NCBI GenBank assembly: GCA_022885665.1
Contig: JAGQDJ010000156.1
Location: forward strand, 682,001-746,000
Length of the DNA: 64,000 nt
DNA from: Triops longicaudatus
Taxonomy: Eukaryota > Arthropoda > Branchiopoda > Notostraca > Triopsidae
Direction of reading: 5' to 3'
The position numbers and the translations under genes were made by a program. Below are positions 34,332-45,903 of the stretch, piece after piece. The notes beneath the pieces were generated by a model, which saw only the letters and a list, made by a program, of their open reading frames with translations, was not told where the DNA came from and did no database searches. Positions within the stretch are counted from its first letter, which is position 1. Each line of letters opens with the position of its first letter.

Positions 34332-36950
34332 AAGTAATTGGAAATTATACTGTTGTTATAGATGGGTTCTCTACGCGCAAAGCGAGGATTATTTTAGGCA
34401 TATTTTTAGACCCGCGAAAGCTGAATTTCTCCGTCTTTCTACTGGTCGTCAGTAGCCAGAGGGAGAAGTGCGCGTGCTAATTTCCAGCTCTGGCAAGACG
34501 TTTTCTTAGTTATTTTCCATTTCATTCACTAGTGAATAACAAAAAATTAAAGATACAGATCGCTTTAAAAATCGAAATTTTAGAAAATGCGTGGAAATAA
34601 TGCAGACGTGTGATACTTCTCATCCGGTCCATTTCAGAAATGGTTGTACTGGCACTTGTAGTCTTGTTTAGGTGAACTATTCATAATCTCAACAGAGATG
34701 CATTTTTCGCACCGATGTGAATCTAGATTATAAACCTAAAAAAGCAATATATGATAAATAATGCGAATGACAGTCTACTGGTATAAAAAGCTTCATAAAC
34801 TAGTTTTATTGATGTACTGTTATCTAGAGTTGGGTGGTAAGCATACATTTGAATATAGCGCGCTTGTAGGGGCCGGCTATGACGAATATGCTCCTCCTTC
34901 CAACACTCACTGTGCGAATCTGTATCATCAGTCGTTTGTCAGGCGTGGGGTTGTAAGGTCGTGGTCCAGATATGTTGAGTCTCATGAACTATTTTCTACG
35001 GAATGTTTTGTTCAAATTTGGAACCTTCGGTTGTGTTTCATTTAATGAAGAATGGTTTTTCAAGCTTGTCATGGAGTCAAGTATAGTCTTTTTAAGACAT
35101 CAAAATTGTTAGGGTCCAACTTTTACACGGCTGGGTGACATCGCAATTCGTGTACGTTGTGACCTGATTGACCTTGACTTGAAGCTCCAGCTTTTATCTT
35201 AGGGACTGAAAACTTATGCTCACTCTTTTTCGTCTCATCCTTTTTTAGAAAACTTGATAGCTCCTCACTTGGTTTATTGCAATGTACGTTACGCACCGAT
35301 TTAGTGCTTTTGATGGGTAAGCTCGGATGACCTGATTGACCTTGATCGAAAGTTCGGGACTTATTCAGCACTCACTGGCGTTCTTCAAACATTTTTCAGC
35401 GATTTTCTGTATTCCAAGTGTGTTTGTGTATTCTGTTTTAGTATAGTTGTGCTGTGTTTCAACTTATTTTCAAAATATCATGTAGGCAGATTGGCATTAT
35501 TTATGGGTTTTAAATTTTACTATTTCTTTTAGATTTGGAACGTTTTTTGATATGGTTGAGTCTCTTGCGCTCATCAGTATGAGATTATCCTTTCGTTTTG
35601 GAGGTTTACCTAAATAACGCTGTGTAAAGTTTTCGATAGTATAAACTGTCTTGAGAGTCTTCAACTTGCCTACTCGCGTTTACAGTTCTTAGTAAAGGTA
35701 AAACTTAAAACCCTATTGTGAAACTGATTAACTTATCACTTTCTTTTCTGGAAAATTGCTTTAGAACATCCGTGGTTCTGATGTTAACTGGGCATTTTGT
35801 GCATTAGTGCTCCTTGGTTTGTGGGACTTGAGCTTTGCACGTAGTGATTCGATCCTTGAGCACCCTGGAAGTCGTTTATGCGGGTGCGATGACAGCTTGA
35901 CTTTCGTTCATCACCTAATCATGGGTAATATTTATCTCTTCGATAAATACTATTAATAATTTGTTGGTTGTATAGATACCGCTTGCACGCAGAAAGCGCT
36001 CAAACTATTTGTTTGTGCTCCTTTGAAGGCATCGGTAGATCATTCGTCGAAATACTGTGGTGTTGCTTGTTTTCGTAGATGCGAGTCCTGCAGTGAGTTC
36101 ACCGACAGCCTTATTTCACTGCCGTTTAACTTGATTTTAACCGTTAAACTTTTTTACTTGTTTTTGTACAATTTGAAATCAATGAACGCCTTTTTCCCCT
36201 TATTGCTAAACATGGCACTCACACTTCGAAAATACGAACTTCTAAATTGTGGGGTCTTTTCAAATTCAAACCTTAAAATTCGCCCTATTGATCGTTCAAT
36301 TCTGACGTAAAATCACCTCTTTAGTACGAATTCGGTCTATAGATTCGTTGTTTTTTTCTGGTTTCCCTATATGTATTTTTTGCGAAAGTTATAAATACAT
36401 TTTTGCTATGTAAAAAGAAAACAGTTCTTTGTTTTCTGGTCAGCGAGAAACAGATTTTTCTACAAAATTCCGTCCTCGGGGGGAAAAAAACGAGGATTAT
36501 ACGTATTGTAGCATTTTTGCGACCACGCAAAACGAATTTTTATCTGCCAAAAGGGCCTTTTTTAAAGAAAAATTGTCCGTATTTTTAAATTTACCACTCA
36601 AAATGTGACTTCCCCGCGAAATCCCTGGCTTCTCATTGGTGGAAAGCCCAAAAAGTGGGTGTGGCTTATTTTCGGCTCTGGAAAGCCGTTTTCTGGGTTA
36701 TTTTCCATTTGATTTAATGGTAAGCAAAGGGGTCCCCCTTCGAAAATCGAGAAAAATGAGAACTCCGCCCTTCCTGTCTCCCCGGCTCCTCCCTGGCTCG
36801 CTCTTATCCCCAGTATTCGTTACTGTGTAAACAGGCTTTCCAAGTTTGATATAAGCGAGTGCAGGGATAAGACCTAAGCCAAATAGCAACTCAATCCATG
36901 GGACCGATCCCATAAACAAGTAGAGGAATAAAGTTCGATAAAATTCTTAT
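34332..36950. other. Intergenic; two copies of a diverged repeat and one odd ORF
   Basis: Segments at about 34376-34530 and 36487-36728 share ordered blocks: CGAGGATTAT, CCCGCGAAA, GGCTCTGG/AGCTCTGG, then GTTTTCT..GTTATTTTCCATTT. They look like old copies of one element. A minus-strand frame at 35123-35371 (82 codons, Lys/Ser-rich) contains QGQSGH twice, 168 bp apart in frame; it has no recognised domain and I do not call it a gene. Confidence 0.4.
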
Positions 36951-37017
36951 CTGTGAGGGACTCGAACCCACGACCTCACAGTCAGAAGCCCCATGCCTTA
37001 GACCGCTCAGCCAATTC
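36951..37017 (-). mobile_element. tRNA-derived SINE-like fragment or tRNA pseudogene
   Basis: The minus strand contains an A box (TGGCTGAGCGG, 37003-37013) and a perfect B box (GGTTCGAGTCC, 36958-36968) at tRNA spacing, with GTCTAAGGC after the A box as in tRNA-Leu/Ser D arms. The acceptor stem does not pair, the T stem has a mismatch, and no anticodon arm with U33 forms, so it is not a functional tRNA. The internal Pol III promoter with unrelated 3' sequence suggests a SINE head. Confidence 0.6.
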
Positions 37018-38617
37018 TTCATGTAAAAAATTTATTAAATACAATATTAAATTACACTTCAAATGAAAATGTGCAGACACAATGGAAACAACATAAAAAT
37101 AGGTCATAAAGCGGAAGAAAGCGTCAACAATAATAAAGTAAAAATGCCAGTATAGTACAAGCACAAACGAGCCTATAAAGCGAAGCATTTTTTTTAAATA
37201 AATAGAATACATCTACCTCTCAGTAATTCTTCTGATTTTGTTCGCGAGAGTGCTAAACGATCGGAATTAGAATAAAATAGCGAATAGAATAAACCACAAT
37301 TAGAATAAACTATGAAGACGTTGTCACACATATCAACACTCATATATACCGAGATGTATTGCTGCGAAGCTATTCGGCTACAAGCCCAAATTCTCAACTT
37401 AACAATGACAATAAATTCACTTAAACTGCTTAGACTGAAAAGTCTAACAACACTCCAGCTCACCCTGGTTCCTCCTTCATTTTGTCCAAAATACAGTTAT
37501 AAATTTACCGACAGTTAGGGCTAATTGATATTGTACTAATATTCACAATCCTGAATAGCAGTCAAACAATGCAATGCGGCAGCGCAGCCAGTAGTCGAAA
37601 ATTAGAATACAGCAGATGGAATTCATGTTAAGCTCCGAAACGACCGTCTGCCATGCACTTCAGTCTCTTTAATTTAACCGACATTAATAGAGATTCGTGT
37701 TTGCTTCGTCTTTGTTTTACCGGGCTGTACAAAACATAAATCTGTCCAAAGCTTGAGACATAATAAATTCAAAGGAAATATGGCGGTTAAGAAATCCCAC
37801 ACACACGGATTAGATTTTTTGCGCATTGTATGGCACAAATACAAAGAACAGCAATTCTGAAGTAAATTAAAGAAGTCAATTTCTATACGCTATTATTTGA
37901 ATAATCTCGTAGCTTCGAAAAAATATCACGAACGGCACGAATCTACTAAGTGACATTACTTGTGAGAAATTCTCACTGGTTCTTTCTGCACCGCTCCTGG
38001 TTTTCTGTATCTTTGAAGTAGTGATTTGATTCTTCAGATAGGTATTCTGAACACGGTAAAACATTTAAAAGAAAGATTTAATCCAGTAATTCTATCTCAC
38101 TATTTAAGGGATCCATTATGCACACCCCTGTAAACTATTGGTATCTGGTGTATCCCTATTTACACGAAACAGACACGAACTCCGTTAGAACGAAAATCTG
38201 CTCTATTGTTACAGTATTTTCTGCCAACATTATTCTTCTCTGCTACGATTCCACTTTCGCAAGGTACCCCTTCTTTATACATTATTAATACAGACCCATT
38301 CATGCTACGCGTACAAATTTGGCAAGAATGAGATGAGATCAAAAGGAAGCCTGGTCTTGTCAACCCGAGCTCTTCACATTGACACGTGCGCTTTTACGCT
38401 CCAGTAGTTAATTTCAAAGGAAATAATCCTTAAAAAATCAACATTCATGACACAAAACTTAAATAGAGCCTACGAGTACTCTTCAACGGCTTCTTCACTT
38501 CCAAATGGGCCCCGTCTGCACGAAAGTTGATATTTCGGAAGTAATGGCACTGCTCTAATTATCCGTATTATGCACCACTATTTCAGCGTAATACGGCGAA
38601 ACGTTTTCTTGCTGTTC
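37018..38617. other. No supported gene
   Basis: AT-rich intergenic DNA upstream of the tRNA-like head and downstream of the gene B poly(A) signal. Open frames are short and lack domains. Confidence 0.5.
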
Positions 38618-38623
38618 TTTATT
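38618..38623 (-). terminator. Poly(A) signal of gene B
   Basis: AATAAA on the minus strand, about 130 bp beyond the gene B stop codon. Genes A and B therefore end facing each other, with their poly(A) signals about 4.3 kb apart. Confidence 0.55.
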
Positions 38624-38755
38624 AGTATGTAATAAACTTTTCCGGTCCTCCCTTTTCTTGATTTTCCACTGCGCTCTTGGAACGAATTCTGTTGGACAAT
38701 TGAAGCTCTTTTTGTACTTCACGTTACTGGTGATCTTTCGGAGCTTAAGCGCGTG

Positions 38756-39806
38756 TCATTCCACCAGCATTTTATGCGGTGAAACTGGGGGTGTATGGAG
38801 GAAAAGATGTAATTTGTTGGGAAACTCAATTGGTAGAGCGTAAATAGGCTCTTCGGGTGATTCACCACTTAGTTCACTGTAAACAGCTGAAGAATTCGGC
38901 GAGTCTGTCTCGGTTGCTGCACCGCTATGTGATAATCGTCCATTGTTAATCGGTTGAACGTCAGCCGGCTTTCTTACATTGGTTTGTTGAGAACCATGCT
39001 GGCTTCTCCTTTGGTTCAACGGCGGAAGATTAGGACTAGCAATGAGAGTAGGAGATGAGACAATCGGAGTGTCTCCAGTCTTCCTCCTCGGATGGCTTAA
39101 TTGCCCCTTCAGTTTGGTAAATGTTTCTTTCCTAGGATTTAGGGTATTTTTACTGTTTAGGAACGATCCATTCGGGAAATTAGTTTCTTCATCATTATCC
39201 AAATTTGTTACATTAACAAAAGGTGTTGGCCGACTGGGGTCTTGTTGAGGGTACTCGTGGTGAGTGTTGGCGTAAATACGACCGACGCCATATCCATCTG
39301 CATGTGGATTTCGCCCTGAAGTATCCGTATTGGCAGACGGGATCGCGTTCTTTACGAAGGAATTCGAGCCATTCTTTCCTGGTTCAGTAACTGCTGTCGA
39401 CAGCAATGTAGTATAACCTACAGATCCATACTCCACGTAATCATGACTAGCAGAGGCTGAGGACATAATTGGGTTGTAGTTATGGTGGAGGAATAATTCG
39501 GATTTCTTCTGCTCCAGAGGCTGAGCGTGGGCAATGGTGTAATAATTTCCTTCATGGGTAGTTTTGACACCAGCCCATAAAGCTCGTGAAGACGCCAGCG
39601 AGTTCTCTACTCCAAGCTGGGATCCACGGTGAGTTTCGTATAACGAGGCTACATCGTCACCCTGAATGTCTCGCAAACGTGTACCACCGAATAAACTGTG
39701 CGACGATGCGGATTGCGGATACAGCACCGTTTCGCAAGTGCGACTCTCCGGACCGGATTTGCACGTGTCAGTTCCCAAGAAGTCCAAATCTCCTTTTATT
39801 AGCTTC
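38756..39806 (-). CDS. Gene B tail exon: tyrosine and proline motifs
   Basis: Residues 200-549. Visible motifs are Y323/Y326 (DYVEY), Y331-TTL within SVGYTTL (fits ITIM), Y378-ANT (Grb2-type YxN), Y509-SEL in SSAVYSEL and Y522 in EPIYALP near the C-terminus. The VYSEL-then-IY pair resembles VVYAEL...SIY of gene A, but lies at the far end of the tail instead of near the membrane. SPNLPPLNQRR is a proline/basic patch. No catalytic domain. Confidence 0.8.
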
Positions 39807-40801
39807 CTAAAACACAAAGTGAACGTTTTAGTTGAAAGATATATTTGAAATGGTGTGATTCGTTTTATTTACCCTTTCAGCCTTAAATAGGCAAACGTGA
39901 ACAACAACCCAAGTATAACGACGAGAATGCAGGACGCTAGAAGCAGAAAGAACCACGTGTCATTCATGACAGGACCTGAAATTAAATATTCATTATTTAC
40001 TAAAAGGAACATCATGGCCTAGCAAGCATAGTTATCTATAAGTCAACACTTCTTTCAAAACTCAACAATTACCGTTCCAGTCACACTTCAAGTGTTTTTT
40101 CAAGAGTAGAGTTCGTTATACTTATTTTTTACTGGCATGAGCTTTGCTCTTTGCCGTACTAAATCTAGTGCACAAATAAAAGTTAATAAAGTATTTAAAC
40201 CGACTAAATATTCGTATTATAATTATCACTTAGTGACCACTACTGAATTTATTATTTATTCATAAAAATCTTTTAAGTTTTATTTATTTATTAGCGGTAC
40301 TCTACCTTGTCCGTGTAATTCCACATAATCAACGGAGTCAGCAGATTTTGCCCAATCACACCAATGGCAACTAGTGTTTTCGGAATTGTCCGGGTAAATA
40401 AACACCGATTCCAGTAGTGAGGGTAGAGGAGGAGGCGGAATTCGTACAATCATATCCGGCGGTGGCCCAAGCTCCCAAAATAAATCGCAGGCGCTAACGG
40501 TGTCTCTTCCTGCACACCAATTTTCTCCCAACTCGAAATCCATTTGTCTTTTATGGAAAGCCTGTGGAAAACAAAGATAATCGTTTAGTTTTAACCAGAA
40601 ATGCTTCGGCAATTGCACGTTAATGCATTCGGCGCGCTTGTCAAAGGAATAAGTTGGCATGTCATTAATTAAGCCTCCTAAGGCTGATTTGCTTTTGTTA
40701 GGTGCTGAAAGAATAAACAAGTCCACTAAAAAAAGGGCTGAGTGGAAAATACGAAAAAAACTACTCTTCTTCAATTTGAGACCAAGCATGCGTTTTGTCA
40801 T
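38756..40801 (-). CDS. Gene B: paralogue of gene A, single-pass membrane protein (3 exons)
   Basis: Exons 40801-40306, 39975-39873 and 39806-38756 join in frame to 549 codons plus stop. The layout is a hydrophobic N-terminus (about residues 15-33, signal peptide-like), an ectodomain with C105-x-x-F108, IPPPPLP and C145-x-x-C148-D-W-A, T172-W173, a membrane helix (about 174-196) and a 350-residue tail with tyrosine motifs. Shared ectodomain motif order and an identical transmembrane exon show homology to gene A; the rest is very diverged. The start is less certain: a strong acceptor at 40562-40580 (TTTGTTTTCCACAG) could mean that the true exon 2 begins at 40561 and exon 1 lies elsewhere. Family unknown. 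Confidence 0.8.
39873..39975 (-). CDS. Gene B transmembrane exon
   Basis: 103 nt, phase 1 in and 2 out, matching the gene A exon in length and phase. Encodes N-D-T-W followed by a hydrophobic helix and L-R-L-K. The acceptor is TTAATTTCAG and the donor AAAGG/GTAAAT. The preceding intron (39976-40305) carries a copy of the short hairpin repeat. Confidence 0.85.
40125..40160 (-). repeat. Short hairpin retroposon core, copy 4
   Basis: The minus strand reads GTACGGCAAAGAGCAAAGCT then CATGCCAGT followed by an A-rich stretch. It is the most diverged of the four copies, with the hairpin pairing weakened at the GCCG side, and lies in a gene B intron. Confidence 0.4.
40306..40801 (-). CDS. Gene B exon 1 (or 1+2): N-terminus and ectodomain
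   Basis: Open from ATG at 40801 to a CAAG/GTAGAG donor, phase out 1 as in gene A exon 2. The N-terminal FFRIFHSALFLVDLFILSA is a plausible signal sequence. Asn142-Thr-Ser and Asn170-Asp-Thr (the latter completed by the next exon) are potential N-glycosylation sites, the latter one residue before the Thr-Trp-membrane junction. If the internal acceptor is used, residues 1-80 of this model are intronic. Confidence 0.65.
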
Positions 40802-43800
40802 TTCTATCTATACCTTGCTTGGTCCAAAAATTAAACAGCCGTCGATCGCATTCAGTGCAATTATCGTACTATCGTCGAGAAACGTATTCTGGAAGGTTTC
40901 GTTATGTGAGCGAAATAAGAAGAGAGATCGAAAGTTTTAATAACACAACTAGTAATCTTCACAGCTGCTTATAATTCTCGATAAAGTAGGGACGTTAAAA
41001 AAAAAATAAAAAATAACAACGAAATTTTACGGGAAATAACAGATTGTGGCTAAAATAACTACACCGGTAGGTAACTTTCTAAGTAATCTTAAATGCGTAT
41101 CACATGTAACGTAACTTTTCGAGTCCTACATTCACGCGGAAAGAATTTTCTACATAATTTTGATAGACCCATGTCAGCGTATCAAAATGTCTTTGTTGAA
41201 TGCATGCTGATTTACTGACAGAACAGGGATGATCTATTGTGGTACAAAAGAAACTTGCTTCTCGGCCGGTTCGTTTGTCCTGGAAATTGGGGAAAATGGT
41301 CATTTCCCGTGCGGAAATCTAAAGAGCCTCTTCAAAACTAGTTTTCTTTCAGGCCTACTTTTTCTTCCCTTACATTCCCTTCACAAAGCATGGAGCATAA
41401 GTACCTACTATTCCACGTACCCGTATCTGTGTCTAGAATGAAAACTATTTTTCCCCAAGCTGCGCCGCCTGCATTACTCTGATTGTATGGAGAACCTTTA
41501 GTTTTGCTTGTACTGTCATGCTCCTAATCGAATCCAAGGGATTTTTACCCGAAATCTCCCGTTTATTTAATTTGCCGTGAACTTCTAGGCTGGACCGTGT
41601 AGACTGCACATTTGGAAAGTTTTGACCTTTGTTGAATTGCATGGCTTTTATTCTTGGCGGCCCAAGGAAGCCGCGTTTGGCGGTAGAGACGTCAGTAGTA
41701 AATAGCCCTCGCGTCCATAGCCCCCAGTCTTGTGCAGCAGCGGCATTTTTCCTTTCGGAGGTACCGTCTCTATTATGAGCTTTAGCACACCTGCATGGCG
41801 GTTCTCTGAAAAGGATGCCGAATCAAGCACCTTATGGCTCAGGGGGGTTAGCTTGCATGTAGGAATGGTTTGACCAAATTTTATGGTGTTAAGGTCCAAC
41901 CGAGGCTTACATAAAAATGTTAGCGTAATACTAAGGACCCCGATATCGGCGGTAAATAGGGGTACGCGGTGTTGGACGCTACACAAAGTAGTCAATATGG
42001 CGTGAATGGTGGGTACAAAAGTCACTTCTGTGGCCGTGAGATGAAGATACTTTCATTATATGGGACATTGCCATACCCAGGGGGGTTGGAAGTTCAACCC
42101 ACCCGCTCTACCCCTTGATTTTTTGTGGTTAAATAAAGACCTTCGCTGGTCCAGCGGCTAATAACTACGTTAAGGCTGGAAGTTTGCCGCCTGCTTGGTG
42201 AGAATTGTAATAGCAAAGAAAGAACGGCTGGAAAAGTGTAACGACTAATTTTCCTTCTTCCTATTTGGTCGCTCCTGCTGTTACAAATCAACGCGAGAAC
42301 GAGATTTTTGAAAGGGTAACGGACAGAGTTTTCGCACATAAGAAAATCTTATACGGTGTAAAATAACACATGCTGGTTAAATTCCTTTCAGGCCAAGGGG
42401 GACCTAGAGCCCTTATAGCAAATAACATGAGCATAGCTGCAAAACGTCTAGTTCGATTGTTATGATTATGGTGTTTTAAAAAAATCTTTTAAAAATTAAC
42501 GTCTGTTGAAGAGCTTTTCCAAAAAGGCTTGGAAAGTTTGTAGAATTAATCGTAAAATTTGATCATTTTTACTGAAACGAAAAGTTTAAAAAAATATCAG
42601 TCTAGATAGTTTTTGATAATTTTATACGCTAAAACTACAACAATTGGACAAGCCGTTTTGGAGTTATGCTCCGCAAAGTTTTTATAAGCAAATTGCGAGG
42701 TGTAGGCAAAACCAAAGGAGTTCGGGATGACACCTATGGAGAGAAGATCCGTATTTAGTTCAGCTTCCCCGTGCTCTTAAGAAAAGGTATCTAAAGAACT
42801 TACGAAAATCACATAAAAAGCAATTGTGGCTACACAAAGCTTAGGCCCAATGATTATTACAACTGAAGGAGACATGAGACATTTTGAATACGGGTCAACC
42901 AGTCTATGATATTGTAAATTACAATATTTATTTCAATAAAATTACGAATTACAGAAGAGTACTTTGACGAGTGATTGTTGGTTAACGTAAACGGGTTGTA
43001 AGATTCCGAGCAGAGCTAAGCAAAGCCGATTCCTTAAACTTGATTTGAATTCTATAATTTTGATGAATTTGAAGAGAATTTGTTCGTTGCTTTGAAAGTT
43101 TGAACTGAACTAAATAAAAAAACTGAATTATAGGAATTGTTTTATAAAACAAAAGAACTGACTTTTTCCGAAAATTTACCCCAAAGGTTTCTCCTTTACT
43201 TCGACCCTCACGGCTGCATGTAGGCTAGTAGGAACGTATTTAGGCTTTGGTCTAATGTTCCTCAATTAAACTTGTACTATCGCTCATTCTCTTCTCATAG
43301 AAACCAAGTTCAAAGAATTAAATTAAATTTTACTTGAATTTTATACAACTTGGAAAAAGCACGAAATAAACTGAATTAGATTGATTTTGGGGTTTTTAAC
43401 TCAAAAAAGTCGAAGTGACTTGGGTTATGGATGTTTCGAAAAAGCAACTGGATTGATTTGAATGTTTAAAATTCGCTTTGAATTTGATTTCACTTGACTT
43501 TCGTTATCCTACGATTTGCCCTGGTCTGTTCCCGAATAATGTAAACACGTGTATATATATAAAAAAATCTTCGGATTTACAGAGCAGATTTTGTTTTTGT
43601 TCACAAACAATTCGTTATAACGAATTTCTAAGACAATACTGAAATTGTTTGCGCTTGTTGTCTAAGAGATTCATCAACGGAGAGACCCATCGACGGGATT
43701 ACTAAACATAAAGGTAAAGTGGACAAAACAAACTACTTGACTTCAGTAATAGTTCGGTTTATCTCGTTTTGTCATTTTTCTCGAAACATGTACTAGTTTG

Positions 43801-45736
43801 GTAGGAAGGATACCTCTTAAGGCTACGAGCTTACATATGGGCGAATAACACAGGAGACGACTAGAGCTATATCACGAATAGAGCTATATCACTCGTTCGA
43901 TAATTTAGAATAACTTTTTGACCAAAATGAAAAGGAGAATTAAATCTAGCGTAAGCCAAAGAATTTTTTCGAAATATTGCTATGTAAGTTTGCAAGGTAG
44001 CACTCAATTTCCATCGTCTCTTCAAAGAGGATAAGTTTAATGGGGCTTTGAGTTGTTTTAAACTTATTTTTAAGCGAATTTTGAAAGAAAACGGAACTAC
44101 AACCCGACAGTTAGATTTTGAGTAGCTTTATTATTATTATTATTATTGATATAAGTCCGTACTAGTCTATAGCTAAATTGCATTTAAAAATATAGATTTA
44201 AGAAAAGCGTTATCGTCCTCAATTTACTCCGTAAACTTGCTCTGTATTTGTTAAAATAAACTACTTCTCATGCCTTCATTGGATACGTAAAAACTCCACA
44301 TTTTGTATACCAGAAAGTGTCTTATAATAAACTGGTCGAAAAATGATCAGTGCTAATCCAAAGAGTTACACGTTTTCCTCGTTATGCCAACTAAGTTGCT
44401 CGTGGTTGTGTTAAAGACCAACACAAAAAGACGCATTGCGCTCCCTTTTTGACCCACCTAAGGAATGCACTTCGACAACTGCGATGCGGAGAATGCAGAT
44501 CCATAGCTTTTGCCTAGTGAAGTCCTCTACTGAGGCATTCCGTCTGCATTTGGTCTAAGAACGATAACAAACATACCAAAATTTCCAAAAGTAAGTTGTT
44601 AAGCAGCTCCACGCTGAAAGTTATGCGTTTACACTGCAGGGAAAGTTAACGTTTCAGGATTGAGATGTATATTCTGGGCTCACCAGGGTGGTCTTCTCCC
44701 AAGGTGCGCGGATACTGCTGGTTCGTGATTCTTGGAGAGGTCTTCGCGGGTTTGGAGCACGAAAGGCTTGTTTGAATGGTTAAGTAAGACGAGCGAAAAG
44801 GTCTACGGCGGTTTTCGCGGTTATCTTAAGGAGGAGGACGACAAAGTTGCCGCTGTTTGAGCTTTAAGTGACGTGCTTAACTTTGCGAGCTGAAGAGGCG
44901 AACCTCGGTCATGTTCAGAAAATGGCAAGCCCGAAACCAGAGAGGAGATAATCGATTTACAAGGGAAAGATGAATATAGCTGTTGATGTATTATAGTTTT
45001 GGCCGCAGCAGGGAAGAAATTGTGGGCTGTTCGAGAGCTGAAAAGGGGGAAATCTCCTTAGTGAGCTATGGTCTTGTTGGAATAGGGAAGGAACCAAAGG
45101 GACTTGAACTTCAAGGTAGAATCCTTAATAACCCACGCCTCTGTAAAGACCTAATGTATTCAAACGCCTTTGGATAGAAAAAAAATGCAGTCAAGAAGTT
45201 TATAAGAACTAAACGGTTCGCTGTATGACGCATATCGATATTGGACCCTGTTCGTTGTGTAATTTACGTGTTTCAGGTCTTTGTTGTACTGAAGACCTTT
45301 TACGGCTCGTTAGAATGCAATTACAATAGGCGAATGGCAATGTCTGAAGACTTCTCAAAGAACTTTTTATAATGTGCTCATTAATATACTGAAATAGAAA
45401 CGAATAGCTGGTTGTAGCGTTTAGCAAGTCACCGTCGTCATTTACGGATGTATACGCCATACATAGAAAAAGTATGTTGAAAGATGGGGCTTAATTAATG
45501 ACTAGATCCACCACGGCATGTTAGCTGGAAATTATGGAGTTTTTGAAACTTAGACTTACTTCAAGGCTACGGAGTTGTGGTCTGCTACGGACAGATCAAT
45601 AAGTATTCCTCAAAACTGTTCACTGCAACAACGAACGCAGAATGTTTACATCAAGTTTCTTCACGCTTGATAGATTCACCGATCTTGTTTAAGATGGATT
45701 AATTTTCTTTTCATTGCGTTCATTCACAACACGCAG
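40802..45736. other. No supported gene
   Basis: The longest frame (41648-42025, -) shows no domain. At 43611-43624 there is a perfect palindrome TTCGTTATAACGAA resembling the MITE termini elsewhere, and a short ATT microsatellite at about 44128-44147. Stretches near 44680-44960 are more GC-rich but not clearly coding. Confidence 0.45.
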
Positions 45737-45742
45737 TTTATT
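45737..45742 (-). terminator. Poly(A) signal beyond the 45.9 kb ORF
   Basis: AATAAA on the minus strand about 160 bp past the stop codon at 45904-45906, at a normal 3' UTR distance. Confidence 0.35.
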
Positions 45743-45903
45743 GTTTGCTATAACTCCACTTAATAAGAAAAAAATGGAAACAATCCTTTGGATTATGCAC
45801 ACAATAGAGTAGAACTTTGTAGCAGGAAAAACTGCTTGCAGACACCTTTGCACTCAAGTCTCAACTAAAGGCTAAACGTAGGTTTCTGTGATGCTCCTGG
45901 CGT

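Noticed and set aside
36951..37017. Functional tRNA gene
   Set aside because: Only the A and B boxes are intact; acceptor and anticodon stems do not fold, so it is called a SINE or pseudogene.
41648..42025. 125-codon - frame
   Set aside because: No domain, no splice partners, sits in repeat-like intergenic DNA.
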